A DNA stretch of 64,000 bases from Granulicella sibirica. GTDB lineage: Bacteria; Acidobacteriota; Terriglobia; Terriglobales; Acidobacteriaceae. Under the pieces are notes generated by a model. That model searched no databases and was not told the origin of the DNA. It saw only the letters and a program-made list of their open reading frames with translations. The stretch covers positions 248,001 to 312,000 of the forward strand of contig NZ_RDSM01000001.1 of the NCBI RefSeq assembly GCF_004115155.1, in the 5' to 3' direction. This document shows, one piece after another, positions 52,413-62,691 of the stretch (the stretch's first letter is position 1; every line of letters starts with the position of its first letter). A program made the translations under genes and the position numbers.

Positions 52413-53525
52413 CTACGGTAGTTTCCCGCCTGTTGGCCTTGGGCCGCCGTGGGTCCAGCCTACGAGTTCGTCGAAGGCGCGGCCTACCTCGTCCGGAGTG
52501 AAGGCGCAGTGGCCTACGTGGTCGACATACTGCTGGGTGAAGTGATCGGCCGAACCGGATTCGGTGACGCGCTCGGCGTAGGCGGCGATGCTGGTGGCGG
52601 GGATGAGGGTGTCGTAGACGGTGTGGAGGGCGAGCATGGGCTTGGTCAGCTTGCCGGTGCCGGAGTAGTTCGCGATCATCCACTTGCGGGCTGCGGAGTC
52701 GGGTGAGTAGCGCTTGACGCCGTCGTTGAGGCGGAAGTCTTCTTCGGCTGAACCGCTGCCGGTGAGGATGAAGTTCGCCGTGTCGACTGCGTTTCCGCCG
52801 GCCTTGCGGCTGAAGTCGGAGACCTGGAAGACCACGTACTGCATGAGGTGGGCGACGTCCTCGTCGCGGTAGAGGCTGGTGAGGCGGCGCATCTTTTCGG
52901 CGTTGGCGGGATCGGCTTTGAGGGCGTCGAGGAGCTTCTTGTCGACCTCGGGGGTCTCGACGTAGTTCACCGGGGCGGGGACCAGGTCCGGTAGGAGACC
53001 CGGGAAGTAGAACTCGAAGGCGGCGAGAAGGGCGAAGCGGCGCTGCGCCCACTCGTTGGCGGGGACGACGGCTCCGCAGAGGTCGAGGCCGCCGGTGTAG
53101 GGGCCGGGGTTGCGCTCCACGGTCATCATGGTGAGGGCACCGCCCATGGAGTGGCCGGCGACGAAGGTCTCCTTCGGCTGGCCGTGTTTCTTCGTGAACT
53201 CCTGGCGAAGTTTTTCGGTGTCGGCGAAGCCTTCGGCGAGGGCCCAACCGGTGGTGGAGTAGGCGCTGCGGACGGTGGCGTATCCGCGCTGGGTGAAGGC
53301 TATGACCGCGCCGGGACCATCCTCCTTCTTGAACGTGTCGGGGACGAGGCTGTAGCCGTGGTAGAAGACGACGAGGGAGTGGTTCCAGTTGTCCGGGATG
53401 TCGACGCGGAAGGGCACTCCGTCGAGTTCGCCTACCTCGACGGATCCAGCCTGTGCGAGCGCGGCGGTTCCGCCGACGAGCATGAGTCCAAGTGCTGCGA
53501 GACGTCCCCAGGTGCGAAGTGCCAT
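52413..53525 (-). CDS. exported alpha/beta hydrolase, peptidase/esterase-like
   Basis: 370 residues. Signal peptide (LAALGLMLVGGTAALAQA); oxyanion region VVFYHGYS, nucleophile Ser in VAGHSMGGALT, a probable Asp in TVYDTLIPA and His in VDHVGHCAFTP. The cap is helical and large (about 150-290). Substrate unknown. It lies downstream of a second exported hydrolase, 22 bp away, so a two-gene operon is likely. Confidence 0.86.
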   Translation of the reverse strand: MALRTWGRLAALGLMLVGGTAALAQAGSVEVGELDGVPFRVDIPDNWNHSLVVFYHGYSLVPDTFKKEDGPGAVIAFTQRGYATVRSAYSTTGWALAEGFADTEKLRQEFTKKHGQPKETFVAGHSMGGALTMMTVERNPGPYTGGLDLCGAVVPANEWAQRRFALLAAFEFYFPGLLPDLVPAPVNYVETPEVDKKLLDALKADPANAEKMRRLTSLYRDEDVAHLMQYVVFQVSDFSRKAGGNAVDTANFILTGSGSAEEDFRLNDGVKRYSPDSAARKWMIANYSGTGKLTKPMLALHTVYDTLIPATSIAAYAERVTESGSADHFTQQYVDHVGHCAFTPDEVGRAFDELVGWTHGGPRPTGGKLP

Positions 53526-53547
53526 CTTGTTCCCTCTTCCTGCGCTG

Positions 53548-54468
53548 CTAAGGTTTTGTCGTCGAAGCGGGCAGCGTCTTCAGCCAGTCGAGCACGGCTG
53601 CTGAGAGGGCGAGGCGCTCGTCGGAGTAGGAGTGGTCTGTCGCCAGGTGGAGGGTGGTGACGTGCTGGTCGCCCGCGGCGCGAAGGGCGGCGCTGAACGC
53701 ATCGTTCTCCGCAGCAAGGCCGTCATCCGAAGTGATGTCGAGGATCGGGCGCGTTTTGAGGCTGTCGACCCGGCTCAGGAAGCGCCACTGTGCCGCATGC
53801 TGGAAGGCGTCGCGGCCCAGACCTTCCGGGGTGCATCCCGCGAGAGGCGCCATTCCTTCCGCCTCGAGCCGCTTGCCCATCTTCTGGGCGACGGTCGACT
53901 CGGCAAACCTCGGCACACCCTCGGGGATGTGGCCGGCGATATCGGCTCCGGAGATCACGCCGACGGCAAGAAGGGACGGGTCCGCCGCCCCGCCGACGAC
54001 GGCCATCATTCCGCCCATGCTGTGGCCGACCAGGACGATCCGGGTGGAGTCGACGCGAAGTTTGGCGGCGGTCTCGGGCTGTTTTACATAGGCAACGGCG
54101 GATGCTACATCCTCGATGCCGTGCGAGAAGGAGAAGTCTCCGGGGGATCCCCAGGAGCCACGATAGTTGAAGTAAAGGACGTTCCAGCCGGCGCGGCGCA
54201 TGTCCTGGGCGAGGTCGAGGTTCCTCTCATTGCCGGGAAAGCCGTGCAGGAGGATGACCGTCGGGTGCGGTCCGGGGCCCGCCGCGACGTACATGAGGCC
54301 GTTCATGAGCGAGCCATGGCTCGGGATCTGGAAGGACTGCATCTCGGCCCCTGGGGACGGCTTGGCGTCGGCCGCGGGTGCCTGAGCGGCGAGCGAGAGC
54401 GTTATGGAAGCGCCGGTGAGGAGGCAGAGTATCGAGCGAGAAACGCGGAGGGAACGACGTTGAGCCAT
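53548..54468 (-). CDS. exported alpha/beta hydrolase
   Basis: 306 residues. Signal peptide followed by ILLHGFPGNERN (oxyanion loop), FNYRGSWGSPG and the nucleophile Ser in VLVGHSMGGMMAV; Asp in ITSDDGLAAEN and His in LATDHSYSDER complete a triad. The absence of a large lid and the HGFPG motif suggest a small-substrate hydrolase of the BAAT or dienelactone-hydrolase-like type. Paired with the hydrolase downstream. Confidence 0.86.
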   Translation of the reverse strand: MAQRRSLRVSRSILCLLTGASITLSLAAQAPAADAKPSPGAEMQSFQIPSHGSLMNGLMYVAAGPGPHPTVILLHGFPGNERNLDLAQDMRRAGWNVLYFNYRGSWGSPGDFSFSHGIEDVASAVAYVKQPETAAKLRVDSTRIVLVGHSMGGMMAVVGGAADPSLLAVGVISGADIAGHIPEGVPRFAESTVAQKMGKRLEAEGMAPLAGCTPEGLGRDAFQHAAQWRFLSRVDSLKTRPILDITSDDGLAAENDAFSAALRAAGDQHVTTLHLATDHSYSDERLALSAAVLDWLKTLPASTTKP

Positions 54469-54508
54469 GCAGTCACTCTAAGATAAGAAGCGTCGCAGCG
54501 AAACTCTT

Positions 54509-55573
54509 ATGGCTAAGCCGCTCAGCAGACTCGACCTCGACCATATCCTGCAGCATACGCAGACACTGCTTCCGGCGATGGCCGGGGAGCGGATTTTTGT
54601 GACGGGCGGGACGGGGTTCTTCGGGCACTGGCTGCTGGAGTCGTTTCTGCATGCGAACCGGGAGTTGGGGCTGAACGCGCGGGCTACCGTGTTGACACGG
54701 GACGCTGGGGCGTTTCGGGATCGGTCGCCGCATATTGCGAGTGATCCGGCGATTGCGCTGCTTGAGGGCGATGTGAAGGCGTTTGCCTTTCCGGAGGCGC
54801 ATCACCGGTTTGTCGTGCATGCGGCTACGGATTCGGGTGGTCAGCAGACGGGGCGGCCGCCGTATGAGCTGGCTGAGTCGATTCTTGAGGGGACGCGGCA
54901 TACGCTGCGGTTTGCGCGGGAGACGAAGGCGCGGCGGCTTCTGTTTACTTCTACCGGCGCGGTGTATGGGCGGGGGATCTCGGGAATTACGCATATTCCG
55001 GAGACGTATCCGGGGGCGCCTGACCCGATGCAGCCTGGGTCTTCTTATGACGAGGCGAAGAGGATGTCGGAGCATCTTTGCGTGGCGCATGCGCACGAGA
55101 CGCCGCTGGAGTGCTCGGTGGCGCGATGCTTCGCGTTTGTGGGACCACATCTCCCGCTCGATGCGCACTTCGCGATCGGGAACTTCATACGGGACGCGAT
55201 TGCTGGGACGCCGATTCACATACGCGGGGATGGGACGCCGCTGCGGTCGTATCTGTATGCGGCCGACCTGGCGATATGGCTTTGGACGATGCTGTTTACG
55301 GCCCCGAGGGACAGGGCTTATAACGTGGGGTCGGAGGAGCAGTACTCGATTGGGTCGCTGGCGCATTTGACGGCGGAGACGCTGCGTCCGATGGGGGGTG
55401 GGGGGTCGAGGCTGCGGGTCCAGGTCGATGGGAAGCCGACGCTTGGGACGCCGATTTCGACGTATGTGCCTTCAACGCAGAAGGCGAAGAGCGAGCTTGG
55501 GCTGCGGCAGCATATTTCGCTGGAGGATGCGATCCGGCGAACGGCTGAGTGGCACGGCTACGCGGTGGTCTGA
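54509..55573 (+). CDS. NAD(P)-dependent sugar epimerase/dehydratase (extended SDR)
   Basis: 354 residues. NAD-binding [26 protein letters not shown] with the catalytic Ser, and the Tyr-x3-Lys pair in [22 protein letters not shown] and [13 protein letters not shown] are typical of sugar-nucleotide SDRs. Beside rfbH, rfbF and rfbG it could be the reductase or epimerase that gives the last CDP-3,6-dideoxyhexose (RfbJ/RfbS-like), though the function is inferred from context. Its 3' end overlaps the convergent rfbH by 16 bp. Confidence 0.83.
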   Translation: MAKPLSRLDLDHILQHTQTLLPAMAGERIFVTGGTGFFGHWLLESFLHANRELGLNARATVLTRDAGAFRDRSPHIASDPAIALLEGDVKAFAFPEAHHRFVVHAATDSGGQQTGRPPYELAESILEGTRHTLRFARETKARRLLFTSTGAVYGRGISGITHIPETYPGAPDPMQPGSSYDEAKRMSEHLCVAHAHETPLECSVARCFAFVGPHLPLDAHFAIGNFIRDAIAGTPIHIRGDGTPLRSYLYAADLAIWLWTMLFTAPRDRAYNVGSEEQYSIGSLAHLTAETLRPMGGGGSRLRVQVDGKPTLGTPISTYVPSTQKAKSELGLRQHISLEDAIRRTAEWHGYAVV

Positions 55574-56907
55574 ACGACTTTCAGGCCGGAGTTCGCGGTG
55601 GCTACGAAGTCGGTGGCGACCTTGGCGATGTAGTCGAGCATCTCGGAGGTGAGGCCGGGGAAGACGCCGAGCCAGAAGACCTGGTTCATGACGTAGTCGG
55701 TGTTCTTGAGTTCGCCGACGACGCGGTACTCCCAGCCCTCGTAGGCGGGCTGGCGAAGGAGATTGCCGGCGAACATGAGGCGGGTGGCTACCTTGGCGGC
55801 GTCGAAGGCGCGGGTCATCTGGTCGCGGGTGAAGGGGGCATCCTCCTTGACGGCGATGGGGAATCCGAACCAGCTTGGGTCGGCGTGCTCTCCGGCTACG
55901 GGAAGGACGAGGACGTCCTGGAGGTGGCTGAGGGCGTTCCAGAGGTAGGCGAAGTTTTCCTTGCGGCGGGCGATGAAGTGGGGGAGCTTGGCGATCTGGG
56001 AGACGCCGAGGGCGGCCTGCATGTCGGTCGCTTTGAGGTTGTAGCCGACGTGGGAGTAGGTGTACTTGTGGTCGTAGCCACAGGGGAGGGTGCCGAGCTG
56101 CCAGTCGAAGCGCTTGCCGCATGTGTTGTCGACGCCGGGCTCGCACCAGCAGTCGCGGCCCCAATCGCGGAAGCTGTCGATGAGGACCTGGAGGGCGGGC
56201 TTGTCGGTGAGGACGGCACCGCCTTCGCCCATGGTGATGTGGTGGGCGGGGTAGAAGCTGACGGTGGCGATGTCGCCGAAGGTGCCTACTTTTTGACCCT
56301 TGAAGGTGGACCCGAGGGCGTCGCAGCAGTCTTCGATGAGCCAGAGGTTGTGCTTTTTGCAGAAGTCGGAGACGGCGCCTACGTTGAAGACGTTGCCGAG
56401 GGTGTGCGCGATCATGACGGCGCGGGTCTTATCGCTGCGGGCCTCTTCGAGCTTGGTGATGTCGATTTCGAAAGTGGGGAGGGTGACGTCGACGAAGACG
56501 GGGATGAGGCGGTTCTGGATGATGGGGTTGACGGTGGTCGGGAAGCCGGCGGCTACGGTGATGACCTCGTGGCCGGGCTTGAGCTGGCGGTCACCCAGTT
56601 TTGGGGACGTTAGGGCGCTGAGGGCTACGAGATTGGCGGAGGAACCGGAGTTGACGAGGGAGGCGGAGCGGACGCCGAAGAAGCGGGCTAACTTGCGCTC
56701 GAAGTCCCTGGCGAAGCGGCCGGTGGTGAACCATGCGTCGAGGGCCGAATCGACGACGGAGCAGATATCGTCGGGGCCGATGACTTTGCCGGAGACCTGG
56801 ACCCCGGACTGGCCGGGAAGGAAGTCGCGCGCCGGGAATGCCTCCGCGTGATACTGGGCCGTGAGCTCGAGGATTTGCTTGCGGAGGGCTTCAGCTTTTT
56901 CCGTCAT
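55558..56907 (-). CDS. rfbH: CDP-6-deoxy-D-xylo-4-hexulose-3-dehydrase (E1)
   Basis: About 449 residues. Removes the C3 hydroxyl in CDP-3,6-dideoxyhexose synthesis, using PMP and a [2Fe-2S] cluster. The aminotransferase fold has [16 protein letters not shown], where His takes the place of the PLP Lys, which identifies E1; cluster Cys are in [10 protein letters not shown] and [16 protein letters not shown]. Start ATG 56907 follows GGGGGC; the frame reaches 56991. The E3 reductase is not in the window. It is antiparallel to rfbF and rfbG. Confidence 0.93.
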   Translation of the reverse strand: MTEKAEALRKQILELTAQYHAEAFPARDFLPGQSGVQVSGKVIGPDDICSVVDSALDAWFTTGRFARDFERKLARFFGVRSASLVNSGSSANLVALSALTSPKLGDRQLKPGHEVITVAAGFPTTVNPIIQNRLIPVFVDVTLPTFEIDITKLEEARSDKTRAVMIAHTLGNVFNVGAVSDFCKKHNLWLIEDCCDALGSTFKGQKVGTFGDIATVSFYPAHHITMGEGGAVLTDKPALQVLIDSFRDWGRDCWCEPGVDNTCGKRFDWQLGTLPCGYDHKYTYSHVGYNLKATDMQAALGVSQIAKLPHFIARRKENFAYLWNALSHLQDVLVLPVAGEHADPSWFGFPIAVKEDAPFTRDQMTRAFDAAKVATRLMFAGNLLRQPAYEGWEYRVVGELKNTDYVMNQVFWLGVFPGLTSEMLDYIAKVATDFVATANSGLKVVQTTA

Positions 56908-57004
56908 ATCTGCCCCCAAGGATACACAATCGACGGGTCGCGCCCGGCAATGGAATACTGTTGCCTGCGACGCGCGAAGATGCGCCTGCAATGAGGCTTA
57001 GCGA

Positions 57005-57775
57005 ATGAAAGCTGTGATTCTGGCCGGGGGTCTCGGCACACGTATCAGCGAAGAGACTACCCTGCGCCCCAAGCCGATGGTCGAGATCGGCGGCCGTCCG
57101 ATCCTCTGGCACATTCTGAAGATTTATTCGCAGCATGGCATCAACGACTTCATTATCTGCTGCGGATACAAGGGCTATGTGATCAAGGAGTACTTCGCGA
57201 ACTACTTCCTGCATACCTCCGACGTGACCTTCAATATGAGGGAGAACAAGATGGAGGTGCATAACTCAGTGGCCGAGCCCTGGCGCGTGACGCTGGTGGA
57301 TACGGGCGACGCGAGTGGAACGGGCGGGCGGCTTCGCCGGGTGGCGCAGTATCTCGATCCAGGCGAGTCGTTCTGCATGACGTATGGCGACGGCGTGGCC
57401 GATGTCGACATTACGGCCTCTCTGGCGTTCCACAAAGCGCATGGCAAGGCGGTCACGCTGACGAGCGTGCAGCCGGTGGCGCGGTTTGGCGCGCTTGGGT
57501 TGAAGGACACGCAGATCTACTCGTTCCAGGAGAAGCCGACCGATGAGGGAGGCTGGATCAATGGGGGGTTCTTCGTGCTCGAGCCGCGGGCCATCGAAGC
57601 GGTGACGGACGATCTGCAGATGTTCGAGCGGGAGCCGATCGAGAAGCTGGTCGCGAAGGGGGAGGTTCACGCGTTCTTCCATCATGGCTTCTGGCAGGCG
57701 ATGGATACGCTTCGCGAGAAACAGCAGTTGGAAGATCTTTGGAGCAAGGGTAAAGCACCCTGGAAAACCTGGTAG
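57005..57775 (+). CDS. rfbF: glucose-1-phosphate cytidylyltransferase
   Basis: 256 residues. Makes CDP-glucose, the first step of the CDP-sugar route. LAGGLGTRISEETTLRPKP is the nucleotidyltransferase signature; MTYGDGVADVDI holds the catalytic Asp, and WINGGFFVLEP is characteristic. GAGG precedes the ATG by 9 nt. Ends immediately before the convergent TIGR03435 stop. rfbG, the next enzyme, follows 0.9 kb downstream on the same strand. Confidence 0.95.
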   Translation: MKAVILAGGLGTRISEETTLRPKPMVEIGGRPILWHILKIYSQHGINDFIICCGYKGYVIKEYFANYFLHTSDVTFNMRENKMEVHNSVAEPWRVTLVDTGDASGTGGRLRRVAQYLDPGESFCMTYGDGVADVDITASLAFHKAHGKAVTLTSVQPVARFGALGLKDTQIYSFQEKPTDEGGWINGGFFVLEPRAIEAVTDDLQMFEREPIEKLVAKGEVHAFFHHGFWQAMDTLREKQQLEDLWSKGKAPWKTW

Positions 57776-58579
57776 TTAGTTTGCTGACGGCTTCTCGGCT
57801 TGGTCGATGACGAGCGCCTGGAGCGGGCCGTGGGTGGCTAGGAGGGTGAGGCCAAGCTGTTCCTGCATGGCGACGAAGAGTGGTGGAACGGCGACGTCGG
57901 CGGGCATGGGCGGCATGTCTCCGCCGAACTGCGTATCGTCGGGAGCCCAGGAGAGGTCGAAGTCAAACTTGCCGGCGAGGCCGGTCTTGTCGACGACGGG
58001 CCGGTCCATGACCGCCCGGCGCAGGAGCGAGGCAAACTCCGGCATCGAGGCGTTCCGCGCGGGAAGAGTGACCTTGTTCGGGTACACCGTGCTTACGAGC
58101 GCGGCGGGCGCACCCGGATCGCCGGTGCTCGGCTTCATCTTTGGGCCCGACTTGGCCACGCCGAGCACGTAGATCGCGAACTCCTTCTCTTCCCGGTGAA
58201 AGCCGAGCTTGAAACGCTCGGTGAGGAGAGTGCGGAGCATGGCCATCTGCTGATCGCGGCTCGGCCTGCCGTCGCCGGGAGTGAGGGCGAGGATGTCGTA
58301 GTGCTCGGAGTCGACCCAGGAGGGGCCGCCGGAGATGGTCTTCGGCGAGATGTCGTAGGCCGCTGCGATCAATAGCTTCAGCGTGTAGTCCTTCTCGACG
58401 AAGCGGTGGTCCCCATCCATCTTGATGTAGCGGCCGGACTGCTTGTCGGAGGCCACGGGCTTGACCGTCGCCACCTCGAAGGCGTTTTCCACAGGCTTCT
58501 CCTCCGGAGCCTGCGCGAGGCCGCTCAAGCTAAGAGCCAGAAACGAACCAAGCATGATTTGCCTAAGATCGAGCGCCAT
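57776..58579 (-). CDS. TIGR03435 family protein (soil-associated), exported
   Basis: About 267 residues. Signal peptide (QIMLGSFLALSLSGLAQA), FEVATVKPVASDKQSGRYI, LLIAAAYDISPKTISGGPSW, TLLTERFKLGFHREEKE and the C-terminal DRPVVDKTGLAGKFDFDLSW are the marks of the family, abundant in Acidobacteria and often on antisense or stand-alone units; function unknown. Start ATG 58579 follows GGAGGG. It is inserted antiparallel between rfbF and rfbG and ends back to back with rfbF. Confidence 0.92.
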   Translation of the reverse strand: MALDLRQIMLGSFLALSLSGLAQAPEEKPVENAFEVATVKPVASDKQSGRYIKMDGDHRFVEKDYTLKLLIAAAYDISPKTISGGPSWVDSEHYDILALTPGDGRPSRDQQMAMLRTLLTERFKLGFHREEKEFAIYVLGVAKSGPKMKPSTGDPGAPAALVSTVYPNKVTLPARNASMPEFASLLRRAVMDRPVVDKTGLAGKFDFDLSWAPDDTQFGGDMPPMPADVAVPPLFVAMQEQLGLTLLATHGPLQALVIDQAEKPSAN

Positions 58580-58651
58580 ATCAGTACCCTCCGCGTGAGA
58601 CACCGGGCGATGTCATTCTCTCATCACCCGCGACCAAGTATTCTCATCTCT

Positions 58652-59785
58652 ATGACGGATCACGCGCCCTTTTCCTGGAAGGGCAGGAAAGTTTTTCTTA
58701 CCGGTCACACCGGCTTCAAGGGCGGGTGGCTCGCTCTCTGGCTCACCTCCCTGGGGGCCACGGTACGCGGGTATTCGCTCGATCCGAGTACGACGCCGAG
58801 CTTCTTCGAGGTGGCACGGCTTGGCGACCTGATCGAAGACATGCGGGGAGACATACGCGACGGGGCCACGCTCGATAAGGCCATGCATGACTTTGCTCCG
58901 GAGGTCGTCTTTCACCTTGCGGCGCAACCGCTGGTGCGCCTGTCGTACTCGGACCCGATCGGGACGTATGAGACGAACGTGATCGGCACGGCGCGGGTGC
59001 TGGATGCGATCCGCAGGGCAGCTTCGGTTCGGGCTGTTGTGTCTGTCACCACGGATAAGTGCTACGAAAACAAGGAGTGGCCCTGGGGCTATCGTGAGAC
59101 CGATCCGCTTGGCGGGTACGACCCTTACTCAAGCTCGAAGGCTTGCGCCGAGATTGTCTCGGCTGCTTTCCGGCAGTCTTATTTTCCGGTGGACAAGATT
59201 GGCGATCACGATAAGGCTCTGGCGACGGCTCGGGCGGGAAACGTGATCGGCGGTGGCGACTGGTCTTTGGACCGTCTCATTCCGGACCTCCTACGCGGCT
59301 TTCTCGACGGCACGCCTGTGCCGATTCGCCGTCCGCATGCGATCCGGCCGTGGCAACACGTGCTCGACCCGCTCCATGGATACCTCCGGCTGGCTGAGCA
59401 CCTGCTGGATCCGGACCGTGTTCGCGCCGCTCGTTACGCCACGGCGTATAACTTCGGCCCCTCGGACGATGACGCTCGGACGGTGCAATGGATCGTCGAG
59501 CGGATGGCGGAGTCCTGGGGACATGGCGCCTCGTGGGTGCTCGATGACGGTGAGAGCGTTCACGAAGCGGGGTATCTAAAGCTGGATGCTTCGCGGGCCA
59601 GGGCAGAGCTGGCCTGGGCGCCGCGGCTACGGCTCGAAACGGCGCTGCAGTGGCTGGTGCAGTGGTATCGCACATGGCAGGAGAGCCCGGCCGGCAGCAA
59701 AGACATGCAAGCGTTCACTCTTACCCAGATTGCGCAGTATGAAGCCCTGACGCGACCCGGGAACCATACGGCTCTGAGACCTTGA
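58652..59785 (+). CDS. rfbG: CDP-glucose 4,6-dehydratase
   Basis: 377 residues, extended SDR. Converts CDP-glucose to CDP-4-keto-6-deoxyglucose. FLTGHTGFKGGWLALWL binds NAD, VSVTTDKCYEN gives the Thr, and YDPYSSSKACAE the Tyr-x3-Lys pair; RPHAIRPWQHVLDPL is diagnostic of this enzyme. No clear ribosome-binding site at ATG 58652; an ATG at 58610 is in frame. The frame is open upstream to 58406 but there only crosses the TIGR03435 gene. Confidence 0.94.
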   Translation: MTDHAPFSWKGRKVFLTGHTGFKGGWLALWLTSLGATVRGYSLDPSTTPSFFEVARLGDLIEDMRGDIRDGATLDKAMHDFAPEVVFHLAAQPLVRLSYSDPIGTYETNVIGTARVLDAIRRAASVRAVVSVTTDKCYENKEWPWGYRETDPLGGYDPYSSSKACAEIVSAAFRQSYFPVDKIGDHDKALATARAGNVIGGGDWSLDRLIPDLLRGFLDGTPVPIRRPHAIRPWQHVLDPLHGYLRLAEHLLDPDRVRAARYATAYNFGPSDDDARTVQWIVERMAESWGHGASWVLDDGESVHEAGYLKLDASRARAELAWAPRLRLETALQWLVQWYRTWQESPAGSKDMQAFTLTQIAQYEALTRPGNHTALRP

Positions 59786-59849
59786 GAGACCTGGCCCGCA
59801 CTTCCCTAGTCCGCTCACACCCGATGAGACCCACGAGGCTGCACGCTCT

Positions 59850-61325
59850 ATGACGATCAAAGCTTTGCGGATGCATGCCTTGCCTTCCGCCCGTACCCTT
59901 GGCCGCCTTCTGCTGATGCTTGTGCTTGTTTCACGCGCGTGTCTCTGGTCGGAACCGGTGAGAGCGCCAAAGACCGTTCCAGCCCTTCTTCTCAGCGACA
60001 TTCACTTCGATCCGTTCGCCGACCCTGCGAAGATTTCGCGATTGGCGGCTGCGCCCGCGAGCGAATGGGACCAGATTTTTGCCGCGCCCTCGTCTCCGAA
60101 CCGGGAGAAGGACTATACCGCGCTGCTCGAGACGTGCAATTTGCGGGGTCCTGACACCTCCGCCGAGCTCTGGACCTCCAGCCTCCAGGCGATCAAAGCC
60201 AAGGCGGCCGACGCCAGCTTCGTGACGGTCAGCGGAGATGTACTCGCGCATAACTTCGATTGCAAGTTCAACCAACGATTTCCCGGTGCCAAAGAGGCGG
60301 AACGGGTCGCTTTCATCGAAGAGACGATTCGCTATGTTGTCCGTGGGTTGCGAAGCGCGCTGCCGAACGTTCCGATCTATGTCGCGATGGGAAACAACGA
60401 TTCCGGCTGCGGCGACTACCGGGACGAACGTCATAGTCCGTTTCTCACCCAGACGGCAAAGATTCTGGCAGAGACGATTCCGCCATCAGAGCGATCCGAG
60501 ATGGTGCGCGACTTCACGGCTCAAGGCTCTTACGCAGCTACGCTGCCTGCAAGCGTTCCGAACACACGCATCCTTGTGCTCGACGACCTCTTCCTCTCGA
60601 GTAAATATGGCGACTGCGCCGGTAAGCCCAACGCTGTCGCCCCTGCCGCGCAAATCCATTGGCTGGAGGCGCAGCTTGCCATGGCCCGCGAACACCGGCA
60701 ACACGTGTGGGTGCTTGGACACATCCCAACGGGCGTGGACCTGTACGCGACGCTCACGAGCATGCGTAATATCTGCGGACGCGGAACGCCAAAGATGTTT
60801 CTTGGCAACGAACAACTTGCCGAGGTGCTTGCCGCGAACGCGGAGACGGTGAGTCTCGCTGTCTTTGGACACAGCCATACGGATGAGCTGCGGCTTCTGA
60901 CGAGCGAGAAAACGCCTGGCAGGCCGGGGACTGGGGTCGCCGTCAAGATCGTCACCTCGATCTCGCCGGTCAATGGGAACAATCCGGCGTTCACTGTTGC
61001 CCGCGTCGACCCTGCCACGGCTGGGCTCGTGGACTACACGGTTTTCTCTGCCTCGAACCTGACCGGTGTCAATTCAACATGGTCGAAGGAGTACACCTTT
61101 TCGGAGACATACCACCAGCCTGCGTTCAACCCGGCGACGCTGAAGGTGCTTACCGACGGCTTTCGCCTGGATACGCCGGGAAACACTGCCGAGAGCGCTG
61201 CGTATCTCCGGAACTTCTATGTTGGGGACCGGTCCGTGCTGATCAAGCCGCTATGGCCGGAGTATGTGTGCGCGCTGACGCATGACTCGGCGCAGAGCTT
61301 TACGAATTGTGTGTGCAAGAAGTAG
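59850..61325 (+). CDS. exported metallophosphoesterase, acid sphingomyelinase-like
   Basis: 491 residues. Signal peptide (LLLMLVLVSRACLWS), then the binuclear metal motifs in order: SDIHFDPF, SGDVLAHN, MGNNDSG, LGHIPTG and FGHSHTDE. The arrangement and length match acid sphingomyelinase-like phosphodiesterases. Several Cys in the second half (CGDYRD, CAGKPNA, CGRGTP) may form disulfides. Substrate unknown, likely a phosphodiester or polyphosphate outside the cell. The gene is 64 bp after rfbG. Confidence 0.87.
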   Translation: MTIKALRMHALPSARTLGRLLLMLVLVSRACLWSEPVRAPKTVPALLLSDIHFDPFADPAKISRLAAAPASEWDQIFAAPSSPNREKDYTALLETCNLRGPDTSAELWTSSLQAIKAKAADASFVTVSGDVLAHNFDCKFNQRFPGAKEAERVAFIEETIRYVVRGLRSALPNVPIYVAMGNNDSGCGDYRDERHSPFLTQTAKILAETIPPSERSEMVRDFTAQGSYAATLPASVPNTRILVLDDLFLSSKYGDCAGKPNAVAPAAQIHWLEAQLAMAREHRQHVWVLGHIPTGVDLYATLTSMRNICGRGTPKMFLGNEQLAEVLAANAETVSLAVFGHSHTDELRLLTSEKTPGRPGTGVAVKIVTSISPVNGNNPAFTVARVDPATAGLVDYTVFSASNLTGVNSTWSKEYTFSETYHQPAFNPATLKVLTDGFRLDTPGNTAESAAYLRNFYVGDRSVLIKPLWPEYVCALTHDSAQSFTNCVCKK

Positions 61326-61404
61326 GAGGGTCTTCGGCCCTGGATCTGCTCCGGCCGATGCTAGAATTCTCCCTCGGAATTATTTCTGACTGATTGGGAG
61401 TCTT

Positions 61405-62691
61405 ATGCAGACCCGCATGGTCGCCGCCGTTGCCGTTCTGATGCCTGCGATCGCCTTCGCTCAGCCTGGGACGGTTCGACTTGCGTGCGGGCCGGCGAAC
61501 CGGATGTTCGCGACGCTCTCCCAGGGCTCGATCGCGAGCGACACGGCCAACGGCTTCGATCTTGGGACAGTACCCGCGTTTACCGGCAAAGCCTGCACGA
61601 GCGATCAGCCGTTTTTTATCTCGGCGAATCTGCCGGAAGGGACGTACCGGGTTACGGTGACGCTCGGAGGGCCGCAGGCTTCGGTCACGACGGTTCGGGC
61701 GGAGTCGCGGCGACTGATGCTGGAGAAGATCCCAATCCCGGCGGGTGGGGCCGAGACGCGGATGTTCGACGTCAACATTCGCTATCCCGAGATCGCGGAT
61801 GGCGTGCCAGGCCACGTTGTGAAGCGCAAGCCGCGGGAGTTCGACAATCTCGACTGGGATCACAGGCTCACGCTCGAGTTCAATGGCGAGCGTCCGAGTT
61901 TGCGGTCAGTGACGATCGAGCCGGTTACGGAGCCTGTCGTTTATCTTGCGGGGGACTCGACCGTGGTCGACCAGGATACGGAGCCGTGGGCGGCGTGGGG
62001 GCAGATGCTTCCGCGCTTCTTTATGCCTGGGGTCGTGATTGCGAACCATGCGGAGTCGGGGGAGACGATCAAGTCGTTTGTGGGAGAGCAGCGGTTCGCG
62101 AAGATCTTTTCGGTGATTCGGCCGGGCGATTACCTCTTTCTCCAGTTCAACCACAACGACCAGAAGCCTGGGGCGGTGTCGCTGGAGGACTATAACCGGC
62201 TGCTGCGGGAGTACGTTGCGAAGGCTCGAGCGGCTGGGGCCACCCCGGTGCTTGTGACCGCGATGAATCGGCGGACGTTTGACGACGCGGGGAAGATCAC
62301 GAACTCGCTTGGTGGTTATCCGGACGCGGTGCGGGCAGCGGCGGCGGAGACGCGCACGGCTTTGATCGACCTGAATGCGATGTCGAAGACGCTGTTCGAG
62401 GCCATGGGGCCGGAGGTCTCGCGCAAGGCTTTCATGCACTATGCGGCGAATACATTTCCGAACCAGACGGCGGCGATCGACGATGACACGCACTTCAACA
62501 GCTATGGGGCGTATGAGCTGGCCCGTTGCGTGGTGCATGGCATTCGCGCGGCTAAGCTTCCGCTGGTGAAGTTTCTTGCCGCGGATGTTCCGGACTTCGA
62601 TCCTGCGAAGCCTGATCCGCAGGCTACCTTCTCGCTACCGATGACGCCTATCCGGATCAAGACGGATGTGACGAAGGTGCCGCAGACCTGA
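61405..62691 (+). CDS. exported SGNH esterase, rhamnogalacturonan acetylesterase-like
   Basis: 428 residues. Signal peptide (VAAVAVLMPAIAFA), an N-terminal beta domain (about 20-175), then an SGNH domain: nucleophile Ser in LAGDSTVVDQDTEPWAAWG, Gly in NHAESGETIKSF, Asn in FLQFNHNDQK and the Asp-x-x-His pair in DDTHFNSYGA. Deacetylates pectic polysaccharides in characterised homologues (CE12). GGGAG precedes the ATG. tatD overlaps its stop. Confidence 0.88.
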   Translation: MQTRMVAAVAVLMPAIAFAQPGTVRLACGPANRMFATLSQGSIASDTANGFDLGTVPAFTGKACTSDQPFFISANLPEGTYRVTVTLGGPQASVTTVRAESRRLMLEKIPIPAGGAETRMFDVNIRYPEIADGVPGHVVKRKPREFDNLDWDHRLTLEFNGERPSLRSVTIEPVTEPVVYLAGDSTVVDQDTEPWAAWGQMLPRFFMPGVVIANHAESGETIKSFVGEQRFAKIFSVIRPGDYLFLQFNHNDQKPGAVSLEDYNRLLREYVAKARAAGATPVLVTAMNRRTFDDAGKITNSLGGYPDAVRAAAAETRTALIDLNAMSKTLFEAMGPEVSRKAFMHYAANTFPNQTAAIDDDTHFNSYGAYELARCVVHGIRAAKLPLVKFLAADVPDFDPAKPDPQATFSLPMTPIRIKTDVTKVPQT

